Source: Maylandia zebra (lineage: Eukaryota; Chordata; Actinopteri; Cichliformes; Cichlidae). Taken from it: a stretch of 64,000 nucleotides of DNA. A program made the translations under genes and the position numbers. Location: positions 22,790,560 to 22,854,559 of the forward strand of contig NC_135177.1 in the NCBI RefSeq assembly GCF_041146795.1. The letters are read 5' to 3'. Shown here piece by piece: positions 12,880-22,428 of this stretch. The notes beneath the pieces were generated by a model. The model was given only the letters and a program-made list of their open reading frames with translations, had not been told where the DNA came from and ran no database searches. The first letter of the stretch is position 1. Each line of letters opens with the position of its first letter.

Positions 12880-13861
12880 TTTTTCCTTAAGAAACTCCAG
12901 AAATTCCTGCTTTGCCTTGTTCTGGTTTTTCCTCCCGTCCCGTCTGGATCCCACGGATCAGCTGCCGACCCACAAGTCTGAACCAAGATTAGTGTACAAC
13001 CACTTGTGCGTAAATTGTAAGCCCTGGCAAATACCTGCTCCAATCGAAACACAAATACAGATTAATCTAAAGAGATTCAATGTGAATAAATAGTAATCAT
13101 TTAAACTTCACAAATCTGCTATTTTAGCTTTTTATTTTCAACTTCCAGCGCGCACAAATGTCTACAAATACTTGCGATGTTCTTTTCGCTCACTTACAGC
13201 TCGTTAAATAGCCGTGCACGAATCGCCTGTTGATCGCAGAAGTCTAATCATCACTTCTGCGGTGAACCTTTGTACAGCTGACGACGTAAGCTACGTAACT
13301 GACCGACGTAGTTGCCAGCTTTTGCGTGGTGTTCCCTGTAATTACCTTATCGTCTGTCCCGGTGTTTTATATGCGGTGTCAGCCACGATGGAAACAATTT
13401 AAATGCCGGGGCTTTCCCCCTCTTGGGTCCCCACTCTTTGTAGTGGTCAGCTGCTTTTTTGTCTCCCCCTGGGGCTAATTTTTTGTCCCTCGCCACCCCT
13501 CCCCCGGCCCCCTGCCACTTCTTTGTATATTTCATCACATCCATACTGATTGCCGAAACTATCTCCCTAACATCTCCATCCATCCTTTTTCCTTCACTTA
13601 TCCAAGGTTTGTGAGTCTTTATACTGAGGTGATGATGATTATTATTATTCTCGGTGATAAATTCAAAAACTGCGGCGAACAGGTAGCCGCCGGAAATGCA
13701 TAGCAGGGATCCACAGTCCAATCACAGCAGCTGCCAGCTCCTTCGACGCCACCTGTACTTACATTTCCAGTAAGCTGGTGCACGTCTGGTGACGTCGTAG
13801 GATTCGGGGGAAGGGGTTACGACATCCCTACACATAAGTATAAATCCCCGGTGACACGCAC
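12880..13861. other. Upstream region of the retinol-binding protein gene
   Basis: Presumed promoter region of the minus-strand rbp gene. It has several CG-containing stretches, notably around 13270-13320, but no TATA box could be assigned. A 124-codon open frame on the minus strand (13347-13721) has no recognisable domain and was not called. Confidence 0.4.
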
Positions 13862-14336
13862 AGATCCCGTCACATGTGCACGTGGATTTTGGAGACAATT
13901 TTTAAGCTGCCAAATGTAAGCTGCTTTCAAGTGAGGGTGGAGAACTGGGACATCTGAGCTTCATGTGTTTTTCATATATCATCCCTCGACTAGAAAACGA
14001 GTAATAGCCTGTGAAAGTTAATATATGGTTTAAATAACCTGCACTACTTGCTGGATGTTCTTCTGATGTAAAACGGTCAGTTAGAGCTCCTTCTCTGAAG
14101 CGAGTATAGGATAACTCTTGCTCATTTTTGAATATAGATTTAATCCAGGTGATGTAGAATGATTACATCTAGGCTCCTATATGGCGTCTGTAATCTTAAA
14201 TTGGGGAATTCCACAGAAAGCCCAAATGTCCCAGTTTTCTGTTAGTACGTGAATGCTGCTTACATTTGTGGATCTGGGTAGAAGCTGGCAGCCCGAAGAC
14301 AGTCTCAAAACCCCACGTGCACATGTGACGTGATCT
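13862..14336. mobile_element. Foldback element with about 115-bp imperfect terminal inverted repeats
   Basis: The left end (AGATCCCGTCACATGTGCAC) and the right end (GTGCACATGTGACGTGATCT) are inverted copies with one mismatch over the outer 24 bases. The match continues inward with interruptions through AAATGTAAGC and ACTGGGACAT on the left and their complements on the right. No coding potential; probably a MITE. No clean target duplication was found. Confidence 0.7.
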
Positions 14337-14845
14337 ATAAATCTCCCCGTATCAGTCTAGGTGTGTGTAAGCACTCGTCTAGTCATCTAAATGAGGCTCA
14401 GTTCACCCGATGCCACATCGGCCTTTGTCAACTTAAGGAGAAAAACCGAGGACCTCATTGCTTTTTATATAGGTGGGAGTCACCAAACACCCTAAGATAC
14501 GATATCATTGACATTTATAACATTTCGCCATATACCGAGTACTGCAATAACATATTTAAAGGATCCATCACCTTATTGTTAAACTGCAAATTATGTCCTC
14601 AGAGTTAAACTTTGTCATCGTCTCTTTATCAAATAAGATAGTTATCTCACTTCACTTTTTTGTTTCCAAGCATGCCAGCACTGTTACTAAAGCCCGCCAT
14701 AAGAGGGAGTCAGTTTGCTATCAGTCTGCGATTGAATGGGGTCAAGTTGGCAATTACATGTAATTTGTTTCTGATAATACAGTAATAATAATGGGAAACC
14801 ATTTAGTCGACCCTCAGACTTCTGCCTGAGGTTTCTTTTACTGAA

Positions 14846-15056
14846 TGTTTGTCGTTTAATAATGACTCAGGGTTCGTGAATATCATCGAGCATCATTTAC
14901 TTCGAAACAAAGCAACCATTACACGTTAGTCATTACATTCCAGGGGGCGGGTCCCTTCTCTCTTGCCCCGTCTCACTGCGTGCATGCGCAGCATACTAAT
15001 ACGGAACAGGTATATTAAAGTAGCATTAATGAACAACATTGGTCAGATGTTCTACA
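14846..15056 (-). repeat. 3' LTR of the gypsy element
   Basis: 211-bp LTR with TG...CA termini; one mismatch (A/C) against the partner copy, near its 50th base. A purine-rich tract sits directly inside it. Confidence 0.95.
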
Positions 15057-15429
15057 TCCCCTCTCTTTAGCTTATGGCTGTATAAGCTGCTAACAACACC
15101 TTTAGCAATAACACATTAACAACATGTCCATATCATAACATTCTAGCCTAAACATTAACGAATTACTTCACACCTTGAACTGTGTCATTGGTAAGGACAC
15201 GGTGAGCATTTAACTTTGCTGACATCACATCATGTGTACTGTCCACTTTTTTTTTTTTTTCTTTCGTGTTACTGTCCATCTCTTATGCCTTAGTGTTCAT
15301 ACTTGGGGTTCGGTTTGCAGACTCTCCCATATCGTGTGATGTAAGCATCACGTGCCGGGCGACAGGGGGACTGGACTGGGGCTTGTGTGAAGTGTTGCGT
15401 GTGGCTATGTGTTTGTTCGTCGGTGTGTG

Positions 15430-17350
15430 TCACGGGTTCTTGGATGTGCTGTGGGGAGTCAGTGGTTGGGCTGCGGTGTAATCATCACGGGAATCTCCGT
15501 GTGGTGGTGGCGGTTCAGAGACTGGGAGGATATGTCTGCGGTTTCGCCTGTACTCTCCAGCTCCTGACTGGACGATGTACGATCTGGGCTCTTCGCAGGC
15601 TTCCTTGATGGTTCCTAAGGAGTAATGTCCTTGACGCGTTTGCATCCGCACAACCTCACCTGGCATGAGGGGGCGGAGGGGTCTGCTGGACTTGTCATAG
15701 TATCTCTTTTGTGCCTGGCGCTTGTGAAGTAGGTTTGTTTTAACTGTTTTGTTGCTTTTGGAGCTGGGAACGAGCAGACGTCTACACACGGGTAGGGTCG
15801 TGCGCGTCTGTCTTGACATCAGCCTTTCAGCTGGGGAACCTAGTGTGTTGTCACGTGGCACGTTGCGGAGAATGAGTAGGTTAAGGAAGACATCCGTTCC
15901 ATCTCTCTTTGATCTTTCCATCAATTGCTTTGCACTGCGAACCGCACGTTCAGCCAATCCATTGGCCTGCGGGTATTCTGGGCTACTTGTCACATGAACA
16001 AAGTCCCATGCTGAAGCAAAGTCTGCAAAGCGTTGGCTGGTGAACTGAGTGCCGTTGTCTGATATTACTTTGTGCGGGCTGCCATGGACAGAAAAGTGTC
16101 TTTTGAGCTTTGTGATGACAGTGTTGGCGGTTAGGTCTGGAAGCAGGTCTACTTCGAACCAACCTGAGTAAGAGTCGACTACAACCAGGTGATGTTGACC
16201 GTTCCACTCGAAGATGTCGGTGGCGACGGTTGACCAGGGTATGTCCGGCACTGGATGTAGCTTTAACGGCTCCTTCTGTTGATGTGGCCTTGTGCTGTTG
16301 CACACTGGACACGCAGCTGTTTCTTGCTCAATATCTGCTGTCATTGTGGGCCAAAACACAATGCCACGGGCCCTGCGTTTAGTAGCTTCCATGCCTGGGT
16401 GCCCTCTGTGGAGGATGACGATATAATCTTTTTGCAAAGATTTGGGAATCACTGTTTTCAGCCCTTTCATGACAATGCCATCTTCTAGAGTGAGTTCGTC
16501 TCGATATGGGTGGTATTGACGAAGTTCTGTGGGCAGCTGAGTTTGTCTGCAAGGCCATCCTCTCATTATGACAGTGCTCAGTTTCTGTAGCTCTGGATCT
16601 GAGGCAGTGTGTTCCTTTAGCTGCATCAGCCTGTAAGAAGAGATTTGCTGGATCGACATGATCTCGTAGTCAGCTGTTTCATCACTGTTCTGATCCGTCG
16701 AGGTTGTGGGAGCACGGGATAAAGTGTCGGCAAGGTACATCTGCGAGCCTTTTTTGTACACTATCTGAAAGTTGTACTTTTGCAGCCTAAGCATCATGCG
16801 TTGCAGTCTGGCTGGAGCTGAATGTATTGGCTTGTTCAAGATGGTGACTAATGGCTGATGATCAGTTTCAATTTGGATTTGTTTCCCATAGATGTAATCA
16901 TTAAACTTGGAACAACCAAATACGACTGCAAGAAGCTCCTTCTCAATCTGCGCATAGCGCGTTTCTGTCTGTGTCAGAGTACGAGATGAGTAGGCAATCG
17001 GGGCGCCTTCTTGGAGGCATGCAGCCCCGAGTCCATACTGCGATGCGTCACACGTTAACGTGACAGGTTTCTTTACGTCGTAGTATCTGAGGGTAGGAGG
17101 ACTGGTCAGGCTTCGTTTTAAAGCATTGAATGCATCTTGATGCTGCTTGAGCCAACACCACTGTACGTCTTTGCACGTTAGCTCCCGAAGTGGGGCTGAA
17201 AGCTCGCTGAAATTAGGAATGAACTTTCCTAGGTAATTAATCATCCCTAAGAAGCGTTGGAGAGCTGTGACGTTTTCAGGTGTGGGCATCTCTTCAATTG
17301 CTTTGGTCTTTGCTGGGTCAGGCTTCAAGCCCTCGCTTGTGAAGACGTGG
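15430..17350 (-). pseudogene. gypsy pol remnant: RT C-terminus, RNase H and integrase
   Basis: One open frame of 632 codons from the first methionine at 17328, extending upstream in frame to about 17350. In order: the end of the reverse transcriptase (LGMINYLGKFIPNFSELSAP), RNase H (LTCDASQYGLGA, ELLAVVFG, TDHQPLV), the integrase zinc finger (HRGHPGMEATKRRARG then CPVC) and the integrase core with catalytic residues in ATDIFEW, ISDNGTQF and NGLAERAV, then a basic C-terminal tail. The YxDD box and everything before it are deleted, so the copy cannot be autonomous. The intact frame fits the near-identical LTRs. Confidence 0.92.
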
Positions 17351-17364
17351 CCAACGTATCCAGA

Positions 17365-17612
17365 ACATAGGCTCGCTCACGCAATCACAAACTGTAACAA
17401 CTGCGGGGGCAGCCACGAGGCAAAAAGGGACAAATGCCCAGCATATGGCCAGCAATGCCATAAGTGCCAAAAATGGAATCATTTCCAGAAATGCTGCAAG
17501 TCATCACAAACACGGCAATTCAAAAAGAGACCCGTAAACCATATTGAAATGCAGGCGCACAGCAGCGATGAAGAAATGTTCTATGTGAATGGAATTGACA
17601 TAGACACTATAA
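17365..17612 (+). pseudogene. gypsy gag fragment with zinc knuckle, inverted relative to pol
   Basis: The plus-strand frame encodes a nucleocapsid-type finger region (CNNCGGSHEAKRDKCPAYGQ, then QCHKCQKWNHFQKCC) and an acidic stretch (SSDEEMFYVNGID) that usually leads into the protease. It faces away from the pol remnant inside the same LTR pair. The frame runs straight into the complement of the primer-binding site at 17613 and meets the pol sequence near 17350-17365. Confidence 0.85.
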
Positions 17613-17630
17613 ATCCCACTTCTGACACCA
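17613..17630 (-). other. Primer-binding site, tRNA-Leu(CAA)
   Basis: The 18 bases TGGTGTCAGAAGTGGGAT on the minus strand are the complement of a vertebrate tRNA-Leu(CAA) 3' end with its CCA tail, as I recall that tRNA. The site touches the LTR directly, as expected for minus-strand priming. Confidence 0.85.
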
Positions 17631-17841
17631 TGTTTGTCGTTTAATAATGACTCAGGGTTCGTGAATATCATCGAGCATCCTTTACTTCGAAACAAAGCAA
17701 CCATTACACGTTAGTCATTACATTCCAGGGGGCGGGTCCCTTCTCTCTTGCCCCGTCTCACTGCGTGCATGCGCAGCATACTAATACGGAACAGGTATAT
17801 TAAAGTAGCATTAATGAACAACATTGGTCAGATGTTCTACA
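17631..17841 (-). repeat. 5' LTR of the gypsy element
   Basis: 211-bp LTR followed on its inner side, with no gap, by the primer-binding site. Target duplication ctgaa on its outer side. Confidence 0.95.
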
Positions 17842-17939
17842 CTGAAATTCAAGTTAGTCCTCACTGTTGCTAAGTGTTGCTAAGATCTGATTGTTGGGGT
17901 TTCCTCTGTATTATTGTAGGGTCTTTGGCTTACAATGTA

Positions 17940-18000
17940 CCGTAAAATGCTTGGAGGTGATTGGAGTCGTGATTTGGCATTATATAAATAAATCTGAATT
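17940..18000 (+). repeat. LINE/SINE 3'-tail fragment
   Basis: The run GTGATTTGGCATTATATAAA followed by an aataaatctgaattgaa tail matches the 3' end of the L2-type LINE at 36320-36355 with a few changes. Only the tail is present. Confidence 0.6.
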
Positions 18001-18672
18001 GAATAGTCACCACAGGTTGCAGCAGTAATGTAAAAAAAAAAAATAATGCAATCACCAGGCAGCCAATATTTATTTATTTATTTTTGGTTGATTGAAGGAG
18101 GTCGCCGTTCTATTTTTCCTCCTGTGACTGAGCCATTAGCTTGCTCTGAATTAGGAATTAGGTTTTGTCAAGCTGCTTGTATCCAGTGCGGGATGGTTTG
18201 TTGTTTGAGTTAATTTAATGTAGGTTTACTCAGCTAACGTTGTCTCAGGATGGTGCTGCATGAGATTTTTTATTGTATTCCGAGAGTATTTTAATTTATT
18301 AAAATATCCAAACACATGCAAATATCGCAGTACTACGCTTGATTTTTGTCTCAAACACTTGTTTTTCCAAACACTTCCTTGTTTCCAAAGTGGTCGCCAC
18401 AGTATCCTCGGGATCAGAACTAGAAGTAAACTAGCTTGTGTCGCCTTCTGCTCTCAGGATCTTTTGCATGTTAACAACCACACCACTGAGGGTAAAAGTT
18501 AGAATCAGGGTTAAGTTGCAGTAAGGGTCAGAGGCATTCACCTGTGATGGTGAAGGTTAGGGTCACGTGCTAAGTTATAATGTCAACCACTGTTGAGCAA
18601 AAAGAGCCACTTAAGGGATTTTCAGGGAGATCAGTGTCCAACATGTGACAAAACAACACTGGCATACACGTG

Positions 18673-18673
<1 letters not shown>

Positions 18674-18753
<80 letters not shown>
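18674..18753 (+). repeat. (AC)n microsatellite
   Basis: Forty uninterrupted AC units, one of the longest dinucleotide arrays in the window. Confidence 0.98.
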
Positions 18754-18755
<2 letters not shown>

Positions 18756-21700
18756 GGAGAATATGAACATGGAAATGTTCAGTAATGTTTCCCCTTTGTT
18801 CTGTTCATGAATTGTACTGGCTGACACAGGACCACCTCGAGCTATCTTCAGTAGTAAAAGGCAAAACTTTGGATTAGTAAACAGATCTCAGGTCTGCATG
18901 AGCTCTGGGGTAGGGGGCGTGGTTTCTCTCTGTGATCTTGTTAAAGTATTAAAGCTTCCTCACCTGTTAGAAATTAAAGTGCTCTGGGCACCAGAGGAGG
19001 AAGAGTAAGGGGAGAGGGGTGTGGAAATGAGTGAGGGACTTCAAACAGGTTGGTTGAAGTGTGCATATGGGCTCTCGGTGCCAAGTAGGGCATTAGAGTA
19101 GGTCAGAGAGCATAAAACTCACTGTGGAGTCGTTCCAAGACATTCAAACAAGTGTGCCAAAATAAGAAATCAGGAGAACAGCTGGGCCACATTTCTGAAA
19201 AAAAGGACACACGGAGATCTAAGTAACCCCATTTTACATTCAACAGTAGTATATAGTTATATTTAACAAATAATGTATCATGGTGTTGTAAGCAGATAAG
19301 TGCGTTATAATGTACTTTTAGAAACTGGAGACAATTGATAACATTTAAAGCCATGTTCAAACTCTTTTTTCCTCATTTTAGTAGTAATGATAGTTATTGG
19401 TAAAAATATTTTGCAAATTGTAGTTGGTGGAAATGAAATGAATTAAACACAGCAGCAATTCAGGAAGCAGAAAAGTCAGGCCTAATTTGCTGTCTCATGG
19501 AGAGCACATCATTGGAAGAGAATTAGGCTGTTTATAAGCTCCTTCTTTTCATTCTGTGTCCAGCATAATTAATACCTGTTGCCACTGAAGGGGAGACTTG
19601 CTGCTGCTCTCTGTGTACTCATATGGAAGTGCAGGGAAGTCCCAGAGCAGCCGTACAAGACATTGAGCCAGTGACTCACCCTCAGCATCTAATTCTGGGT
19701 CAGGCTGACCTGCTATCACTTTCAGAGGTCTCTCTCTTTCTCTTTCCCTTTCTCCTTTTCTCTGTAGGGATGTGTCTGCTCGTTTTGTAGTTGTTGAAAG
19801 AGGTGTGTTGGGGTCAAAGCAGAACCTCACCAGCTGCAGCCAGTTCTTCAAATGAGACCACTACATATCCTCAGAACTGATGTTTCCACTCTGCCAGGTT
19901 GGTGTTTTTGTGACCATGCCTCTTGTCACTTTTGCTAAATGTTTGGATAGATTCCCAGGGCCATCCTGTCTTTAGTGTTTTGCAGCCTCCTCTGCTCTGG
20001 CTTCAGTGTCTTTCTCAGCAGCCAGCTCACTAACCTCTCCCTCGCATCTTCAGGCTCTCAGCCATCAGTTCAGCCTCCACATCTGGCTTTGTTCTTGCCT
20101 GCTGGCAACCCCTGGCCCTCTGCGCTTCCATCAGAGATTTATAATAAATCAGTTTGGCCCATCCCCTGCCTCATGGTCTGTGTTTGCACATGGTTTGTAG
20201 GTCCCCATAACAACACTGATAAATGCACAGACCAGTCACTTAACATGGTGTTGCAATCATTCCCCAGAGATTTTGGTTCATATTGATGTGGTAACATTGT
20301 CTGGCTGTACAATGCACATTGAGATCCAATGACTTTGGATACCATTGGAGTAAAGTGCAGCAACAGACACAAACTGAACTGCTGAAACAGCTCATTTGGA
20401 AGAACGTTAGGTCCCTGGTTCAATCTCACGTTTCAGCAGTGGAAGGATAACTTTATGCAAACGCTCCTCCTTGACTTAATAAACTGTACTGAGATGCTTT
20501 TATGTGATTGGCAATTAGATATCTACCTTAATTAGTCGTTGAATGGGGGTATTTAATAAAATATTTGCTAAATATGTGATACTGTGACTAGCTAGAATTG
20601 CTGTTGTTTTTCTCTGTGTGTATTTCAGTGTTGTATCTCCCATTAAAAGACGGTGTCTACATGCCTAAATGCACTGAGGTGAGCCACGTGACTGGCTGCT
20701 TAGATATTCGTGTTAACGAGTTGCTTTTACAGGAGTGCCTATTACACCTGTGACAATCCTAATAACAAACAATCCTCTTTGTCTGTAGTGATCCTAAGTG
20801 AAACTGAACAGAGTGAAACTGAACAGAGAGGAAAGAAATGACCCGGTGAAGGTTGTTTTTTTAGGTTTTGTTTTTCACACTCATGCCCTCTGCCTCACTC
20901 AGATAATATTTCTGCTGGGAAGCTGTCTTTAAGTAATTTGATTGCATGTAAATTTTCCATGTAATTTGTTACATAAGTAGAAGGTAAAATGTTACATTTA
21001 CTGGAATCTAGTTTGTTTTGGTATATCGATCACATTTCCCCTAATGGTTAATTACTACATAAATAACCCTTTGATTTTATATTATGTTGTGTTTTATTCA
21101 AGATTCTTGCTTCAATTTTTAATGAGGGTGAGAAATCCTTTTTTGAGTGCATATATTTAAAAAAAAAAGAAGAAGAAAGAAATCAGGGGTAATGTATTAC
21201 ACTGCAACTTTTAAACTGTGTTTGTGGATAAAAAAGTCTATGATGCAGGAAACTATGCTCTCCCTTTAAACAAACTTCAGCACTGATTGTTTGGTGGAGA
21301 GACTGAGGGAGACCGGAGGGTGACCCCACTCTGTCCCCTCTTTTCTGACAGTTTGCACAGTTGCACAGTCCAGCTGTCAGTACGTTTCTGATCTCCCACT
21401 GACTCAAATACTTCTCTTTAAGGCCGGACTCTCTCCATCCAAGTTTCATTTCTTCTTTCCCCATCTTTAGTCATCTTTAATCCACGAATGTTTAGTGAAA
21501 TAAATACCAACAGCATTCTTGTAAGAAAAAAAACCTGTCGCTGTTGCATTTATTCTCCCATTTTCTAAACTATGAAAACAACATGGATTAAATGGAGCTA
21601 CGCAGGAGGACAAATGAGTCTATAAATATATTAACTTACTGTGAATGCATGGGTGTGTCACTCAACATCACGTCTAAAGCTTCACCCCTGACACGTGACT

Positions 21701-22428
21701 CATCAGGTGCATTCCCTGCCACGGCTAACGAGATTCCCCTCATTAAGTCCCTTAGGTAGTAATCTGTGTGGCAGAGTTGGGGGTAGTGAAATGTGAAAAC
21801 GATTCTGTAGGAGGGAAAGAGGGAAGGAGAGGCTGAAACCTCAATGGAAAACAGTGATTTTGTCCTGTGAAGGCCAGGAAGTTGCAGGCTTAATATCTCG
21901 TGGAGAGTCTACTGTTTTTTATTCTTGTTTTCCCCACTTTTTAAAAAGCTTTAGGGATTGGCTGGTGGTGGTGAAGGCCATCTGGCTGGGTGCTTTATCT
22001 GGATTTTATGGTGTGAGCCTTAGGCCAACTGTGGCCACCTGCATGGGTAAGATAACCGTGGACAGGAACAGCATGGTAAACCATGTTTGTGTGTAAATCA
22101 GTGGTAATAGACCCTGAAAATTAGCCTGTTCAGCATGTTAGTTTGGCATTTTCATGTTTTGTCATCATGTAGTTTCCGTTTTTCTGCTTTACTGCCCTCT
22201 TTAACCTGATCTAGATGATAAACTCTCCATCAGTGTGTTTAACCTTTCTGAGTGTCTGAGCCTTGTCTGACTGCCGTCCTTGTCCTTGGCAGGAGTTATT
22301 GCTGTGAGATGTCAGACTGCGTGTCCTGATTTTCTCGTGTCAGTGCAACACAACATGAGGGAAGGCGAAAGCCACCATAAATTCACCTGTCATCTGACGA
22401 GGAAATAGGGGTGTGTGTGCGGTACATC
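18754..22428. other. Intergenic region upstream of the complexin-like gene
   Basis: No exon, domain or long credible frame was recognised here apart from the tRNA-Phe-like relic at 20381-20439. A short direct duplication (GTGAAACTGAACAGAG) lies around 20800-20830. The last part presumably carries the complexin promoter, but no core promoter motif could be assigned. Confidence 0.4.
20381..20439 (+). pseudogene. tRNA-Phe-like relic lacking the anticodon arm
   Basis: The sequence starts GCTGAAACAGCTCATTTGGA, then CGTTAG, then GTCCCTGGTTCAATC, and closes with TTTCAGC. The acceptor stem (GCTGAAA/TTTCAGC), D arm and T arm match tRNA-Phe as I know it, but the anticodon stem-loop is cleanly missing after CGTTAG. 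It cannot be a working tRNA and is probably a retroposed relic. Confidence 0.65.

Larger units (their letters stand above)
14846..17841 (-). mobile_element. Ty3/gypsy LTR retrotransposon, internally deleted and rearranged
   Basis: Two 211-bp direct LTRs (14846-15056 and 17631-17841) differ at one base and are flanked by the 5-bp duplication ctgaa (14841-14845 and 17842-17846). The pol gene runs on the minus strand, so the right LTR is the 5' LTR. The primer-binding site abuts it at 17613-17630 and a polypurine tract (AAAGAGAGGGGA on the minus strand) abuts the left LTR. The body is about 3.0 kb where a complete element would be near 5 kb. Most of gag, the protease and the catalytic part of the reverse transcriptase are missing. 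A gag zinc-knuckle piece is present in the opposite orientation. Near-identical LTRs imply recent insertion. Confidence 0.95.

Noticed and set aside
13347..13721. 124-codon minus-strand open frame upstream of rbp
   Set aside because: No recognisable domain, no splice context and low-complexity lysine-rich composition.
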